Below, one piece after another: positions 18,225-27,581 of a stretch of DNA of 64,000 nt. The translations under genes and the position numbers were made by a program. The stretch lies in assembly GCA_020633675.1 (NCBI GenBank), contig JACKDE010000001.1, positions 620,001-684,000 on the forward strand, in the 5' to 3' direction. The notes beneath the pieces are model-generated. The model had not been told where the DNA came from, ran no database searches, and saw nothing but the letters and a program-made list of their open reading frames with translations. How positions within the stretch are numbered: the stretch's first letter is position 1; each line of letters begins with the position of its first letter. This DNA is from Deferribacteres bacterium. GTDB taxonomy: Bacteria > Zhuqueibacterota > Zhuqueibacteria > Zhuqueibacterales > Geothermadaptataceae.

Positions 18225-19334
18225 ATGAAAAAGCACAATGTTGTACTGGTTGCCCTGATCGCGATCGTTGGTTTGAGTGTAATGTGGGCATGCCAGCCGA
18301 AAGAGGTCACTTCTGCGAAAGTATATATTCAGCAGAATGACTGGGACAAAGCAATCGAGCAACTGGAAGCAGCAGTTGCGGTAACGCCGGAAAATGCAGA
18401 AGCGCAATATCTGCTGGGCCAGGGGTATGGCAAAAAAGGGCGCTTCGAAGACATGAATCGTGCATTTGATGCCAGTCTTGCGGCAGCCAACACTTTTGAA
18501 CAGCAAATCAAATTCGAACGTGAAAAATATTGGGTCGAGTATTTCAATAAAGGCGTTAATGCGTTTAATGAAGAAAACGTTGATAACGCCATACAGGCTT
18601 TCGAAACAGCGGCTTTGGTAAATTCGGAAAAGCCTGAAAACTATCGCAATCTGGCAGTTGCATACCTGCGAAAAGATCAGTTTGACAAGGCTGAAGAAAA
18701 CTACAAAAAAGCCCTCGCCGTTGAACCAGAACATGTCGAAACCCTGGTAAATTTCGGCATCGCATATTACAATGCTGGAAAGTTCGCGGAATCGATCGAG
18801 CAATTTGAAAAAGCGCTCGAACAAGATCCAAACAATTCGGATGCCATCTCGACGCTTGGCTTGGCCTACGACCAACTTGGCGAATCAGACAAAGCGATTC
18901 AGGCTTACGAAACAGCTTTGAAAGCCAATCCTGATAACAATGATCTGAAATTTAACTATGCACGGCTTTTTTACAATAAAAGCGAATACCTGAAAGCCAT
19001 CGAACAGTTCGAAAGCATTCTTGCAGCCAATCCGGATGATTTTGAAGCTTTACTGTCAACTGGTGATTCCTACCTGAGAATGGCAGACAAAATCCGCACA
19101 GAAGCAAAAGAGCTCGAAGAAAAAAATGAAGATGATCCCAAAATTGCCGAAATGCGGGCAAAAATGAAAGAACTCTATAAAAAGAGTATTCCATTTCTGG
19201 AAAAGGCTTCCGAGATCAAGCCAGATAACAAGAACTTGTGGTATAACCTGGGTATCGCACACATGCAGGCTGGGGATGCCGAAAAAGGCAAGGCTGCCTT
19301 TGAAAAAGCCGAAGCTATGGGAAAGCAAAATTAG
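18225..19334 (+). CDS. TPR-repeat lipoprotein-like protein
   Basis: The 369-residue protein has an N-terminal hydrophobic helix ending in a Cys (LSVMWACQPKE), so it is secreted and possibly lipid-modified, although the residues before Cys are not an ideal lipobox. The rest is a run of about eight tetratricopeptide repeats (examples: AIEQLEAAVAVTPENAEAQY, YYNAGKFAESIEQFEKALEQ, DNNDLKFNYARLFYNKSEYL). One charged insert near residues 300-325 (RTEAKELEEKNEDDPKIAEM) interrupts the array. It is probably a scaffold for protein complexes in the envelope. The ATG at 18225 is chosen because AAGGAGAGAGGA precedes it. A terminator follows directly. Confidence 0.88.
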   Translation: MKKHNVVLVALIAIVGLSVMWACQPKEVTSAKVYIQQNDWDKAIEQLEAAVAVTPENAEAQYLLGQGYGKKGRFEDMNRAFDASLAAANTFEQQIKFEREKYWVEYFNKGVNAFNEENVDNAIQAFETAALVNSEKPENYRNLAVAYLRKDQFDKAEENYKKALAVEPEHVETLVNFGIAYYNAGKFAESIEQFEKALEQDPNNSDAISTLGLAYDQLGESDKAIQAYETALKANPDNNDLKFNYARLFYNKSEYLKAIEQFESILAANPDDFEALLSTGDSYLRMADKIRTEAKELEEKNEDDPKIAEMRAKMKELYKKSIPFLEKASEIKPDNKNLWYNLGIAHMQAGDAEKGKAAFEKAEAMGKQN

Positions 19335-19345
19335 ATCGATAATCT

Positions 19346-19380
19346 AAAAAAAGCCTCGCAAACTTTGCGGGGCTTTTTTG
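19346..19380 (+). terminator. intrinsic terminator after the TPR gene
   Basis: A near-perfect stem (AAAAAAGCCTCGCAAA paired with TTTGCGGGGCTTTTTT, one T-G pair) has a tiny loop and ends in a run of Ts. It lies 12 bp after the TPR stop codon and isolates that gene from the tRNA. Confidence 0.9.
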
Positions 19381-19511
19381 TAAAATCTTCGCTTGCAGAA
19401 GTTTTTAAAACTGCAAAAGCAGTTTGGATGGTCTAATAAATTTATTGCATAATTCGGCAAAAATATTTATTATCCTGCCCGCAATTAGCGTATCCAGAAA
19501 AATTGCGACAC

Positions 19512-19586
19512 GGGCGATTAGCTCAGTTGGTTTAGAGCGCTGTCTTCACACGGCAGAGGTCACTGGTTCGAATCCAGTATCGCCCA
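19512..19586 (+). tRNA. tRNA-Val (anticodon CAC)
   Basis: A full cloverleaf can be drawn: acceptor GGGCGAT with ATCGCCC, D arm GCTC/GAGC, anticodon stem CTGTC/GGCAG around loop TTCACAC (anticodon CAC, reads GTG), and T arm ACTGG-TTCGAAT-CCAGT. The discriminator base is A. The 3' CCA is not encoded (the next bases are CTT), so a CCA-adding enzyme would be needed. Confidence 0.96.
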
Positions 19587-19931
19587 CTTTTTCAATCTAT
19601 CCTTATTTAGCCCCTGCTTGCTGCCTACTTACTTCAATTCATCTTTTCTATAATCTACTTGCTTTTAAGTCGATTTTTATATTCAGGTACAATCTTTGCC
19701 CATGATTCAATGAATGCGATCATTACATGTCTTGGTGAATTCACTGATGAATCCGAAATGATCAGGAACCAATTGTTCTCGAAAACGTTTTCTTGTTGAA
19801 CATGAAATACAGTATTCCCGCTACTATATGAGAAATTGTCGAAACAATCTTCGAAAAATTTTCTTGACTGCCGGTATATTAATCTTAAATTCTTCGATCA
19901 GATCGAATTGGGTACCTAACGAGGTTATTGC
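19587..19931. other. intergenic region after tRNA-Val
   Basis: About 345 bp of AT-rich DNA lie between the tRNA and the large gluzincin gene. I see no integrase, attachment-site duplication or repeat next to the tRNA, so there is no sign of an integrated element here. A promoter for the downstream gene is presumed. Confidence 0.4.
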
Positions 19932-22844
19932 ATGAAACGTCCGCTTTTGGCCTTCTTGATTTTCCTGCTCTACCTGCCAACCGCACAAGCACAATACTAT
20001 TTCGGTCGAAATAAAGTCAACTATGATCACTTCGATTGGCATGTCCTTAGAACCGAGCATTTCGATATTTACTACTATCCCGAGATGCAGGAACTGGCTG
20101 AAATCGGTGCTGCCTATGCAGAAGAAGCCTATGATCGCCTGGTAGACAAGTTCGATCACAATATCAACAATAGTATTCCGTTGATTTTCTACTCAAATCA
20201 TCTGCATTTTCAGCAAACCAATGTTACCCCGAATTTGATACAGCCTGGTGTGGGAGGCTTTTTTGAATTTTTAAAAGGCCGGGTTGTGATTCCAGCCAAT
20301 GGCTCGCTCTACGATTTTTATCATGTTATCAATCACGAGCTTGTGCACGTTTTTATGCACAGCAAAGCCAATCGTACCCTCAAAGATCATCGCAAGAGCA
20401 ATTACGCATTTCCACCACTTTGGTTTACAGAAGGTCTGGCCGAATACTGGGGTGAAGGCTGGGGCTCCGAAGCTGAAATGTTTATCCGCGACGCCACGAT
20501 TGCCGGCTATTTGGTCCCACTCTCGCAGATGTACCGAATTTACGGCACTTTTCTGATGTACAAGGAAGGCCAGGCTATTTGCCGGTTCATTGCAGAAAAG
20601 TTTGGCGAAGAAAAGCTACTGCAACTGATCGACAATTTATGGATGTCCGACAGTTTTTCGGAGGTAATGCGTCTCACCCTGGGTGTCAACTACAAGCAGT
20701 TCGATGAGATGTGGCTTTACCATTTGATGAAAGAAAAGTACCCGATTCTCGATGAGAACGACATGCCGGGCATGGTCTCCGAACGTCTGACGCGGAAGGG
20801 TATTAGCACCAAACCGACGTTTTGCCAGCATAATGGCGATGAGAAGCTGGTCTTCGTTTCAAATCGGGTAGGGTATTCGAATATCTATTCGATGCCCTAC
20901 AATGGCTATAATGGCGAACGCGAGCTGGATATCGTTGTTAAAGGTGAACGGACATCTGAATTTGAAGCCTTTAATCTGCTGCAAAGCAAGATTGACGCAA
21001 ATGATGCGGGCGAGCTGGCATTTGTAGCAAAAAGCAAAGGCAAGGATGCCATCTATCGTCTCAAACTGGAAACCCGGGAAGTTCTGGAGCGCCTGCAGTT
21101 TGACGAGATCGTGACGATTTTTTCGCCAAACTGGAGCCCGCAAGGCGATGAAGTTGTCTTTACCGGTGTCAATTTTGCCGGCAAAAGTGATCTCTATATT
21201 TACAATTTCCCCAAAGAGCGCTTAAAAAAGCTCACCAACGATTTTTACGATGATCGCGATCCCACATGGTCACCAAATGGCCGCTTTGTCGCATTCAGCT
21301 CCGACCGATCGCCAACAGGCAAGCACGGCTCCTACAACTTATTCCTGTGCAAAGTCGAAACCGGCGAGATTGTTTACCTGACGTTTGGCGACCACAAGGA
21401 TTTGACACCTTCCTGGTCACCAGATGGGCGCTCGATTGTTTTTACGAGTGACCGTGACGGTGCGTTTAATATCTGGACAATGAGCTTGCCAGCAGAGAAA
21501 TCGCAATACGTTGCCAGTATCAGCGGAGTTTCGAGTGTGGAGCCGGAGCCGTTAGCCTACCCCACCGCATTGGATCAAGCCACTTCGCTCAAAAAAGTGA
21601 CGCACTTCATCACCGGTGCATTCGATCCCGAGTGGACACCGGATGGCTCAATCGTTTTTACTGCATTTGAAAACTTTTCCTTTCAATTGCGTCGCCTTAA
21701 AAATATCGAAAACAAAATGTATACCGCCCAGAAAGTGAGCGCAGACAGCCTTGTCGGCGCGCCGGAGCCGTGGCGAATGCCAAAGCTGGTCGGTGCATCG
21801 CAAATTTCGAATTTCCGCTACCGCAAGAAATTCAGCCTGGATATTGCGCAAAGTCAAATCAACCAGGACCCTATTTTTGGCACCTCCGGCGGCGCGCAGT
21901 TCGCTTTCAGCGATATGCTTGGCAACGAGCAATACTATTTTTTGGTTTACAATACCGCTTCCAGCCAGAGCGAAATTCTTGAAAATTTCAATGTCGCAGT
22001 CACAAAAGTCAATTTGGGCAAGCGTGCCAATACAGCTTATGGGCTGTACCACTTTGCCGGCACCTACTACAATTTTGCCGATGGCTTTTTCTTCGAACGC
22101 CGCTATGGTGGTTTTGCCTCCATCAGCTACCCGCTATCGATATTCCGGCGTGTCGAGGCGAATTTCAATGTTCGCAAATCGGAACGCGAAGCTTTTGGCC
22201 TTTCCGGAGATATCAATGGCTTGCTGGTGTCGAACTTTCTTTCGCTCACCAAAGATAATTCGCTGTGGGGCGCTTCCGGCCCCATGGACGGCGAACGTTA
22301 CAGCTTTTCGATTGGCAACACCCTCGATATCAAGGGCGCGAAAACCAATTTCATCACATTGAGTGCAGACTATCGCAAGTATTTCAGGCTGGGCCAGCAG
22401 GTTTCCTATGCGACGCGATTTTGGACAGCCATGAATCGCGGCAAGGGATCGGAGCTGTACCGTTTTTATATGGGCGGGAGCTGGGATTTGCGGCTTTATC
22501 CGCGCTGGCGCATCTGGGGCAAGAATGTGTTCCTGATCAGCCAGGAACTGCGCTTTCCCTTCATCGACCGCTTCAACGTCGCATTCCCGTTTGGCGGCAT
22601 CGGCTTCAGCGCAATTCGCGGCGCACTGTTTTTTGACATCGGCAATGCCTGGGATAATCGTCTGACCGATATCCTTGGCGCGACCGGCTTTGGCGCACGG
22701 TTGCGTTTTGGCGGCTTTTTGGTATTGCGCTATGATGTCGGGCGGCGATTTGCAGTGCAGAATATCGACGATGGCTTCAGATTCAATCAGATCAAATTTG
22801 ATCCCGAGTGGTACCACCGTTTCTTTTTTGGTTGGGATTTTTAA
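19932..22844 (+). CDS. gluzincin peptidase / TolB-propeller / surface-antigen barrel fusion
   Basis: The 970-residue protein has a signal peptide (PTAQAQ). Residues 35-290 form a peptidase-MA-like gluzincin domain: HELVH near 134 with a downstream zinc-ligand motif WFTEGLAEYWGEGW near 168. Residues 300-600 contain WD40-like/PD40 (TolB) propeller blades (FSPNWSPQGDEVVFTG, DPTWSPNGRFVAFSSDRS, TPSWSPDGRSIVFTSDRDG). Residues 610-970 are a BamA/surface-antigen-like outer-membrane barrel (FGGIGFSAIRGALFFDIGNA; the last residue is F). It would present a periplasmic or surface metalloprotease on an outer-membrane pore. The three-part order recurs in FCB-group genomes, but the role is unknown. It stands alone with about 175 bp before the next gene. 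Confidence 0.88.
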   Translation: MKRPLLAFLIFLLYLPTAQAQYYFGRNKVNYDHFDWHVLRTEHFDIYYYPEMQELAEIGAAYAEEAYDRLVDKFDHNINNSIPLIFYSNHLHFQQTNVTPNLIQPGVGGFFEFLKGRVVIPANGSLYDFYHVINHELVHVFMHSKANRTLKDHRKSNYAFPPLWFTEGLAEYWGEGWGSEAEMFIRDATIAGYLVPLSQMYRIYGTFLMYKEGQAICRFIAEKFGEEKLLQLIDNLWMSDSFSEVMRLTLGVNYKQFDEMWLYHLMKEKYPILDENDMPGMVSERLTRKGISTKPTFCQHNGDEKLVFVSNRVGYSNIYSMPYNGYNGERELDIVVKGERTSEFEAFNLLQSKIDANDAGELAFVAKSKGKDAIYRLKLETREVLERLQFDEIVTIFSPNWSPQGDEVVFTGVNFAGKSDLYIYNFPKERLKKLTNDFYDDRDPTWSPNGRFVAFSSDRSPTGKHGSYNLFLCKVETGEIVYLTFGDHKDLTPSWSPDGRSIVFTSDRDGAFNIWTMSLPAEKSQYVASISGVSSVEPEPLAYPTALDQATSLKKVTHFITGAFDPEWTPDGSIVFTAFENFSFQLRRLKNIENKMYTAQKVSADSLVGAPEPWRMPKLVGASQISNFRYRKKFSLDIAQSQINQDPIFGTSGGAQFAFSDMLGNEQYYFLVYNTASSQSEILENFNVAVTKVNLGKRANTAYGLYHFAGTYYNFADGFFFERRYGGFASISYPLSIFRRVEANFNVRKSEREAFGLSGDINGLLVSNFLSLTKDNSLWGASGPMDGERYSFSIGNTLDIKGAKTNFITLSADYRKYFRLGQQVSYATRFWTAMNRGKGSELYRFYMGGSWDLRLYPRWRIWGKNVFLISQELRFPFIDRFNVAFPFGGIGFSAIRGALFFDIGNAWDNRLTDILGATGFGARLRFGGFLVLRYDVGRRFAVQNIDDGFRFNQIKFDPEWYHRFFFGWDF

Positions 22845-23018
22845 TGAGGAAAGCCCCACTGCCATTAAGTTTAGCTACATCATGTCATGCTGGACGATAA
22901 CGAAACATGACACACATGCGCAAATGATTCGTCTGCAGAATGGCTCAGGGTGCCCAAATCCCTTAGCTTCATAATATTGAAGAAAGATCACTTTCTAACT
23001 TTTGCAATAAAAGGATTT

Positions 23019-24161
23019 ATGCATAAAAAACTCTTTTTTTCCTTGCTGATTCTTTTCTTTTTTGCCTGTGGGGCCTTTCGTCCGCACCTTTCCGAAAATG
23101 CCGAACAAACCAGTTGGCTCGGTGTTGGTGGCAACCTGCAGCAACACCATTTTCGCGCCAACGGCCCGGCACCGCCATTGGAATTGATCGACACCATTTC
23201 TCTGTCGGCAGCACCAGTCGAGAACCTGGTTGCGCTCGACAGTACCATTTTTATCGCTACGAAAAATGGCCGGATTTATGGCTATCACCTGCGCGATGGC
23301 AAAGTCAAAGGCAAGATCAAGTTGCCGGAAAACGTGGTTGGCAATCTCGGCTTACATGCCAGCGGACGGTTGGCTGTCGGCCTGGAGATCGGCTCGGAGA
23401 CGCTGATGTGCTACGATTTGCACGACGGCAATTTTGTCTGGAAGGTACGTGCCGGATTGCTGGCTTCCGAGCCGGTGGTTGCGGATACATCGGTCTATAT
23501 GGTCGCGCGTTTCAAACACGTCGATCGCTACAGCCTTCAAACCGGAAAAAGAATCTGGCGCTTCGAAACAGAAAGTCAGGCGCATGCCGCGCCTACGCTA
23601 TCGGATCGGGAGTTGTTTTTTGGCACGGATAGTGGCGAACTTTACGCTCTTGATCGCCATACCGGTGCAAAAATCTGGCATCGCGAGCTCAGTTCTCCGA
23701 TATTTGCATCGCCGGTCGTGGATGACAATTTGGTCTTTGTGAGCGCTCAGGACAGCACAATTCGTGCATTTACGCGCGCTGATGGCAAGCCAGCCTGGCA
23801 AATTAAAGCACAGGCGCGGGGTTGGCGCACACCGGCGTTGGCTGCAAACGTACTTGTGGTCGCCACGGGCGATGGAATAATTCGCGGCATTGAAAAACAA
23901 ACAGGAAAAAAAATCTGGCGGCATGAAGCGCCGTCCGGAATCGGCACTTCACCTCTGATCGTGGGTGGCGTTGTCTATTTTGGTTGTCTCGATAAAAATG
24001 TGTATGCGCTTGATGTCAGCTCAGGCAAATTGCTTTGGCAGGCTGAGCTGCGCGGTCGTGTGCGCACCAATCCAATCGCAATCGGTGATTTTTTGATTGT
24101 CGGAAGCGAGGACAAGTATATTTACATTTTTCGACAAGGCCATGAGTTGAGCGTGCGGTAA
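23019..24161 (+). CDS. PQQ-repeat beta-propeller lipoprotein (BamB-like)
   Basis: The 380-residue protein has a lipoprotein signal (LFFSLLILFFFAC). The body is seven or so PQQ-like blades with the typical 'DG/TGKxIW' turns (LQTGKRIWRFETESQAHAAP, RHTGAKIWHRELSSPIFASP, KQTGKKIWRHEAPSGIGTSP). Its size and repeat number match BamB, the barrel-assembly lipoprotein, but such propellers also serve other scaffolding roles and no bam gene is adjacent. The ATG at 23019 is selected because AAAGGA precedes it and it begins directly at the signal peptide; an upstream in-frame extension of 23 residues is not signal-like. Confidence 0.85.
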   Translation: MHKKLFFSLLILFFFACGAFRPHLSENAEQTSWLGVGGNLQQHHFRANGPAPPLELIDTISLSAAPVENLVALDSTIFIATKNGRIYGYHLRDGKVKGKIKLPENVVGNLGLHASGRLAVGLEIGSETLMCYDLHDGNFVWKVRAGLLASEPVVADTSVYMVARFKHVDRYSLQTGKRIWRFETESQAHAAPTLSDRELFFGTDSGELYALDRHTGAKIWHRELSSPIFASPVVDDNLVFVSAQDSTIRAFTRADGKPAWQIKAQARGWRTPALAANVLVVATGDGIIRGIEKQTGKKIWRHEAPSGIGTSPLIVGGVVYFGCLDKNVYALDVSSGKLLWQAELRGRVRTNPIAIGDFLIVGSEDKYIYIFRQGHELSVR

Positions 24162-24219
24162 TTGTCGAGAATGCGCGTGCGTTATTAATCGACTTAATGA
24201 AAGCACAACAGCAATTTCT

Positions 24220-25050
24220 ATGAAACAAAAAATATGCATTAAAATTGTCGTGGCGGTGTTGGCCTTTTTTCTGTGCCCAACCTTGGCGTTGTATGGACAG
24301 GTCGCAACAGCAGATTCAGTCGCAGCCGATTCTGCCTGGCTGGCAGTCGACAGCTCAACGCCGGGCTGCGATGTGTACCTGAACGGCAAGCTGGTGGGCA
24401 AAACCCCACTTCATTTTTTGGCAGTTGACAGCGGCCGATATGAGCTTTTGCTGAGCCGCAATGCACAGAACAACTGGATGATGACCAACTGGAAGCGATC
24501 CGTCGAATTGACGTATGGCGATAGTATTCAAGTATTTGCTCAGCTTGAGCGGCCTTATTTGATCAAAAGTCAGCCGTTTGGCGCAGAAGTGTATCTCGAT
24601 GGCAGGCTGCGAGGGACAACGCCGTTCATTCTTGAGTTATCCGACACCATGACGACTCAAGTGACATTGGTATTGGAAGGCTACCGGCCAACAAATTTAA
24701 TTTGCCAACCTGATGGTCCACAGTACCTTGAAACTGTGCTCGAGGAAGATCCGGTTTTCGCCTCTCAAAAGCAGCAGATTTTGCAGGAAGCAACTTTGCA
24801 CAAGGCGCGTCATGGCCGGCGGGCGCTGATTTTTACAGGACTTAGCCTGGCCACCGGTATTGCAGCAATGGCGTTGAAAAATACTGCTGACGATGCTTAT
24901 AACCAATACTTGCAATCCGGCAATCCACAAGAGCGCGAAGCTTTTTTTAATCGTGCCGAAAAATATGACCGCTACACAAGTGTGGCTATGGGAGCCTTTC
25001 AGGTCAATCTTGTTATGAGCCTGTATTTTTTTTACAAAAGCCAAAAATAG
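24220..25050 (+). CDS. PEGA-domain membrane protein
   Basis: The 276-residue protein has a signal peptide (LALYGQ) and two tandem PEGA-type beta domains, recognisable by CDVYLNGKLVGKTPLHF and AEVYLDGRLRGTTPFILE. These are followed by a helical segment with two hydrophobic stretches (ALIFTGLSLATGIAAMAL and VNLVMSLYFFYK). PEGA domains occur in surface or periplasmic proteins and may bind peptidoglycan or other envelope partners. It lies 58 bp after the PQQ-propeller gene and 9 bp before a kinase-like gene, which suggests one transcript. Confidence 0.85.
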   Translation: MKQKICIKIVVAVLAFFLCPTLALYGQVATADSVAADSAWLAVDSSTPGCDVYLNGKLVGKTPLHFLAVDSGRYELLLSRNAQNNWMMTNWKRSVELTYGDSIQVFAQLERPYLIKSQPFGAEVYLDGRLRGTTPFILELSDTMTTQVTLVLEGYRPTNLICQPDGPQYLETVLEEDPVFASQKQQILQEATLHKARHGRRALIFTGLSLATGIAAMALKNTADDAYNQYLQSGNPQEREAFFNRAEKYDRYTSVAMGAFQVNLVMSLYFFYKSQK

Positions 25051-25059
25051 CCGTTAAAA

Positions 25060-25836
25060 ATGTCTGAATTCGCGTCGCCTTTATCCACCAAATTTCTGCC
25101 TTCGGCGGCAACTTTTGCCGAGTCTGCCCTGGATTTAGCCTATAATTGCATGCTCAGCGAGCTAATTGCCTCCTTCCTGCATGAATTCAACAATCCCCTT
25201 ACCGTGCTCGCATCCAGCGCAGGCTTGCTGAGCGACCTGCGTGCAGAAGATGAAGTGTTTGCCGAGGTCGTACAGAACCTCACGGAAGGCAGTGATGATC
25301 TGACCCGGCTTTCGAATGCGTTGCGAGCGGTCGCAAAAGCCGGGGCTGGTGATGGCACCAACGATCCGAAGCAGCTCTGTGAACACATGTTGCTGGTGTC
25401 GGGCTACCGCCTGAAAAGGGCGACCCTTTCTGTGCAACTCAATGTGGAGCCCAACATTCGCCTGCAGATTTCGGAGAGGCGGTTTTTGCTGCTTTTTTAC
25501 AACATGCTCGAGCTTTCGCTGCTGGACCGAGAAGCGAATGGATCCTTATTGCAGGCTCCTGCAATCTTCACTGTTGAGCTTGGACAGTCAGCAAACGCAT
25601 GCCGACTTGCTGTGCATGTGGCGCAGGAAGATAAAATTTTGGACTGGGAGAACATCGAATCGGCACCAGTGGTGAGCTTGGCGGATTTGCCCAAACCGAT
25701 GCAGCTCGCATCAGCACCGTTTTTTCATTTTGTTCTCGAACAAGCTGTGTGTATATTGCAGCAGTGCGGTTCTTCTATGGGGTGGCAAATGAACGACGCG
25801 AACTGTCGCATCGAAGCTGTTATCCCCGCATCATGA
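25060..25836 (+). CDS. histidine-kinase-like protein with HisKA box and degenerate ATPase region
   Basis: The 258-residue cytosolic protein has a clear H box (IASFLHEFNNPLTVLASSA, His near residue 44) followed by helical dimerisation sequence. The region where the ATP-binding domain should lie keeps general shape (FLLLFYNMLELSLLDREA in place of the N box) but has no Asn of the N box, no DxGxG and no GxGLGL. The protein could accept or pass a phosphate rather than act as a full kinase, or act as a dimerisation partner. No membrane segment, sensor domain or receiver domain is present. It lies 9 bp after the PEGA gene and 51 bp before a small membrane protein. Confidence 0.7.
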   Translation: MSEFASPLSTKFLPSAATFAESALDLAYNCMLSELIASFLHEFNNPLTVLASSAGLLSDLRAEDEVFAEVVQNLTEGSDDLTRLSNALRAVAKAGAGDGTNDPKQLCEHMLLVSGYRLKRATLSVQLNVEPNIRLQISERRFLLLFYNMLELSLLDREANGSLLQAPAIFTVELGQSANACRLAVHVAQEDKILDWENIESAPVVSLADLPKPMQLASAPFFHFVLEQAVCILQQCGSSMGWQMNDANCRIEAVIPAS

Positions 25837-25887
25837 GTTTTTACCTGCACTGCAAATCCACACTGTTTAAACGATTCAGGCGAAAAA

Positions 25888-26427
25888 ATGATATTTCCAA
25901 GTGTTCGAGCCTTTCCCGCTGCTCCGCTTGGTAAAGCGCTTGTGCAGTGGGAGTACAAACCACCCTACCTCAAGGGATTGTTCATCGGCGGAGCCGTCGT
26001 TGCTGTATTCATTGCGCTGATTTATACCTTTTTTGCCGCACCAGAACAGCTCGACTTTCTACGATCGTACGCGAGTATTCTTCTCTACATCGCCGTCCCG
26101 CTCATCTCCTTCTTTTTCGGAAAATTGATTTTAACGACGCGCAAAAAATATTTTGTGCTTTACGAAAAGGGTTTCGAGATGTATATCGGCGAAACCGACG
26201 AAAACAACAAAGCTGGCAATTGGGCGCCATGGTTTGATTTTGTGCGCGCGGAGTTGCAGGATGACGGAGTCAAAATTTACCCGAAGCGATCATTGCAACA
26301 GAGCTTCTTTTTTAACTGCACAAGCAACCGGCTAAATGTTTATGGCATTGTTTCCGGACAAATCGCACAGCAACGCTATGTGCCCTTTGGCGAAAGCAAT
26401 GGATCAGAAGAAAAGAATTGGTTTTAA
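25888..26427 (+). CDS. small two-helix membrane protein of unknown function
   Basis: The 179-residue protein has two hydrophobic helices at about residues 31-52 and 62-84 and a soluble C-terminal part of about 95 residues beginning KYFVLYEKGFEMYIG, a pattern like bacterial PH-domain membrane proteins. The family was not recognised. It follows the degenerate kinase by 51 bp. There is no signal peptide, so both helices probably anchor it in the inner membrane with the tail in the cytosol. Confidence 0.65.
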   Translation: MIFPSVRAFPAAPLGKALVQWEYKPPYLKGLFIGGAVVAVFIALIYTFFAAPEQLDFLRSYASILLYIAVPLISFFFGKLILTTRKKYFVLYEKGFEMYIGETDENNKAGNWAPWFDFVRAELQDDGVKIYPKRSLQQSFFFNCTSNRLNVYGIVSGQIAQQRYVPFGESNGSEEKNWF

Positions 26428-26539
26428 ATTGGATGCAGATGACTGTATCTCACATTAGCGATAATGGCTAATTCGTCATAAGCAGGACACTTGAGAAAAA
26501 TTTAGCCATCCCACTCAAAACAAAATGGAGGGAATTGCT

Positions 26540-27250
26540 ATGCAAAATTCGCTTGGTCAGCATGACCGTATGCGCATTGCAGACTGGCCGGAAGATGACC
26601 GGCCACGCGAAAAACTATTGAAACTGGGCGTGGAAGCGCTTTCGGATGCGGAATTGCTGGCGATCATTCTGCGCGTCGGCACGCAGAAACTTTCCGCCAT
26701 CGATTTGGCGCGCCGTATTCTGCAAATGTGCGATGGCTTTCGTGGCATCGACCGCATGGATGTGGAGCAAATCACCGAAATCCCAGGTATCGGCATGGCA
26801 AAGGCAGCGCAAATCAAAGCGGCCATCGGCATCGGCAAACGGTTGGCGAAGCAAGAAAAACCGTCACAGCATCGTATCTCCTGCAGCAAAGATGTGTTCG
26901 ATTTGCTGCATCTCAAATATCGCGATCTCAAACGCGAAGTGTTTGGCGTGATTCTGCTGACTTCGCGCAATAAAGTGATGGTGGAGAAGGTGCTGTTTCG
27001 CGGCACGGTGACCGAAAGCCTGATCAGCATGCGGGAAATCGCACGCGAAATATTGAATGCCGGCGCTGCCCAGGTCGTGTTCATCCATAACCATCCAAGT
27101 GGGGAAGTCTCGCCTTCGCAGGAGGACGTGCAGGTAACGCGCCAACTCGTCTCAGCCTGCAAGTCCATCGATGTGCATGTGCTGGATCATATCATCATCG
27201 GCGATAACACCTACTACAGCTTCGCAGACGAAGGCAAGCTGCATTTTTAA
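26540..27250 (+). CDS. radC: RadC-family JAB-domain protein
   Basis: The 236-residue protein has an N-terminal helix-hairpin-helix part (LSDAELLAIILRVGTQKLSA, EITEIPGIGMAKAAQIKAAI) and a C-terminal JAB/MPN metalloprotease-like domain with the metal motif HNHPSGEVSPSQEDV (near residue 183). RadC was named for DNA repair, but its biochemical role is disputed. The ATG at 26540 is preferred over 26525 because GGAGGG lies just upstream. The protein is complete and looks like the chromosomal rather than the short phage/plasmid form. Confidence 0.93.
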   Translation: MQNSLGQHDRMRIADWPEDDRPREKLLKLGVEALSDAELLAIILRVGTQKLSAIDLARRILQMCDGFRGIDRMDVEQITEIPGIGMAKAAQIKAAIGIGKRLAKQEKPSQHRISCSKDVFDLLHLKYRDLKREVFGVILLTSRNKVMVEKVLFRGTVTESLISMREIAREILNAGAAQVVFIHNHPSGEVSPSQEDVQVTRQLVSACKSIDVHVLDHIIIGDNTYYSFADEGKLHF

Positions 27251-27581
27251 AACAATATCAACACGGTTCGACAGAAGGCGGCTCATATTGGCACGTTCTT
27301 GGCTTGTTGTGCACGCTGACAGGTTTACTGCACCATTTTGATGCGATGATGGCCCCACAAGGCTGTTGAAAAATCCATCAAGTGTGTCGTCCTGATGAGT
27401 GAAACGACGAAGAATTTCAGAGCCTACGCTCAAAATAAGATTCATCGCGATGCTCAGAGTGGCAAAAGCACTTTTTCGACAGTCTCCACGAAAGGAATCC
27501 AGGGCTCATCGCAGCGGACCTGTTCGATGTCATTTTTACACATTTGAATTACTTTTTTGCACGACAAGCAGGAGCGTCATC
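27251..27581. other. intergenic region between radC and the lyase gene
   Basis: These 331 bp hold a decayed copy of a short dispersed repeat at 27382-27420, described separately, and the promoter region for the lyase gene. A longer plus-strand frame begins at 27399 and runs into the lyase, but its first 61 codons are not protein-like and contain the repeat. Confidence 0.5.
27382..27420 (+). repeat. degenerate copy of a 'GTGTCATTCTGAG...GAAGAATCTC' dispersed repeat
   Basis: The sequence begins GTGTGTCGTCCTGATGAGTG and ends ACGACGAAGAATTTCAG. It shows the same two half-sites as the copies at 41596 and 43100, with several substitutions. The half-sites are near complementary, so each copy can form a weak hairpin. 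Confidence 0.6.

Noticed and set aside
19500..19932. Possible integrated element next to tRNA-Val
   Set aside because: No integrase, no duplication of the tRNA 3' end and no shift in gene content were found.
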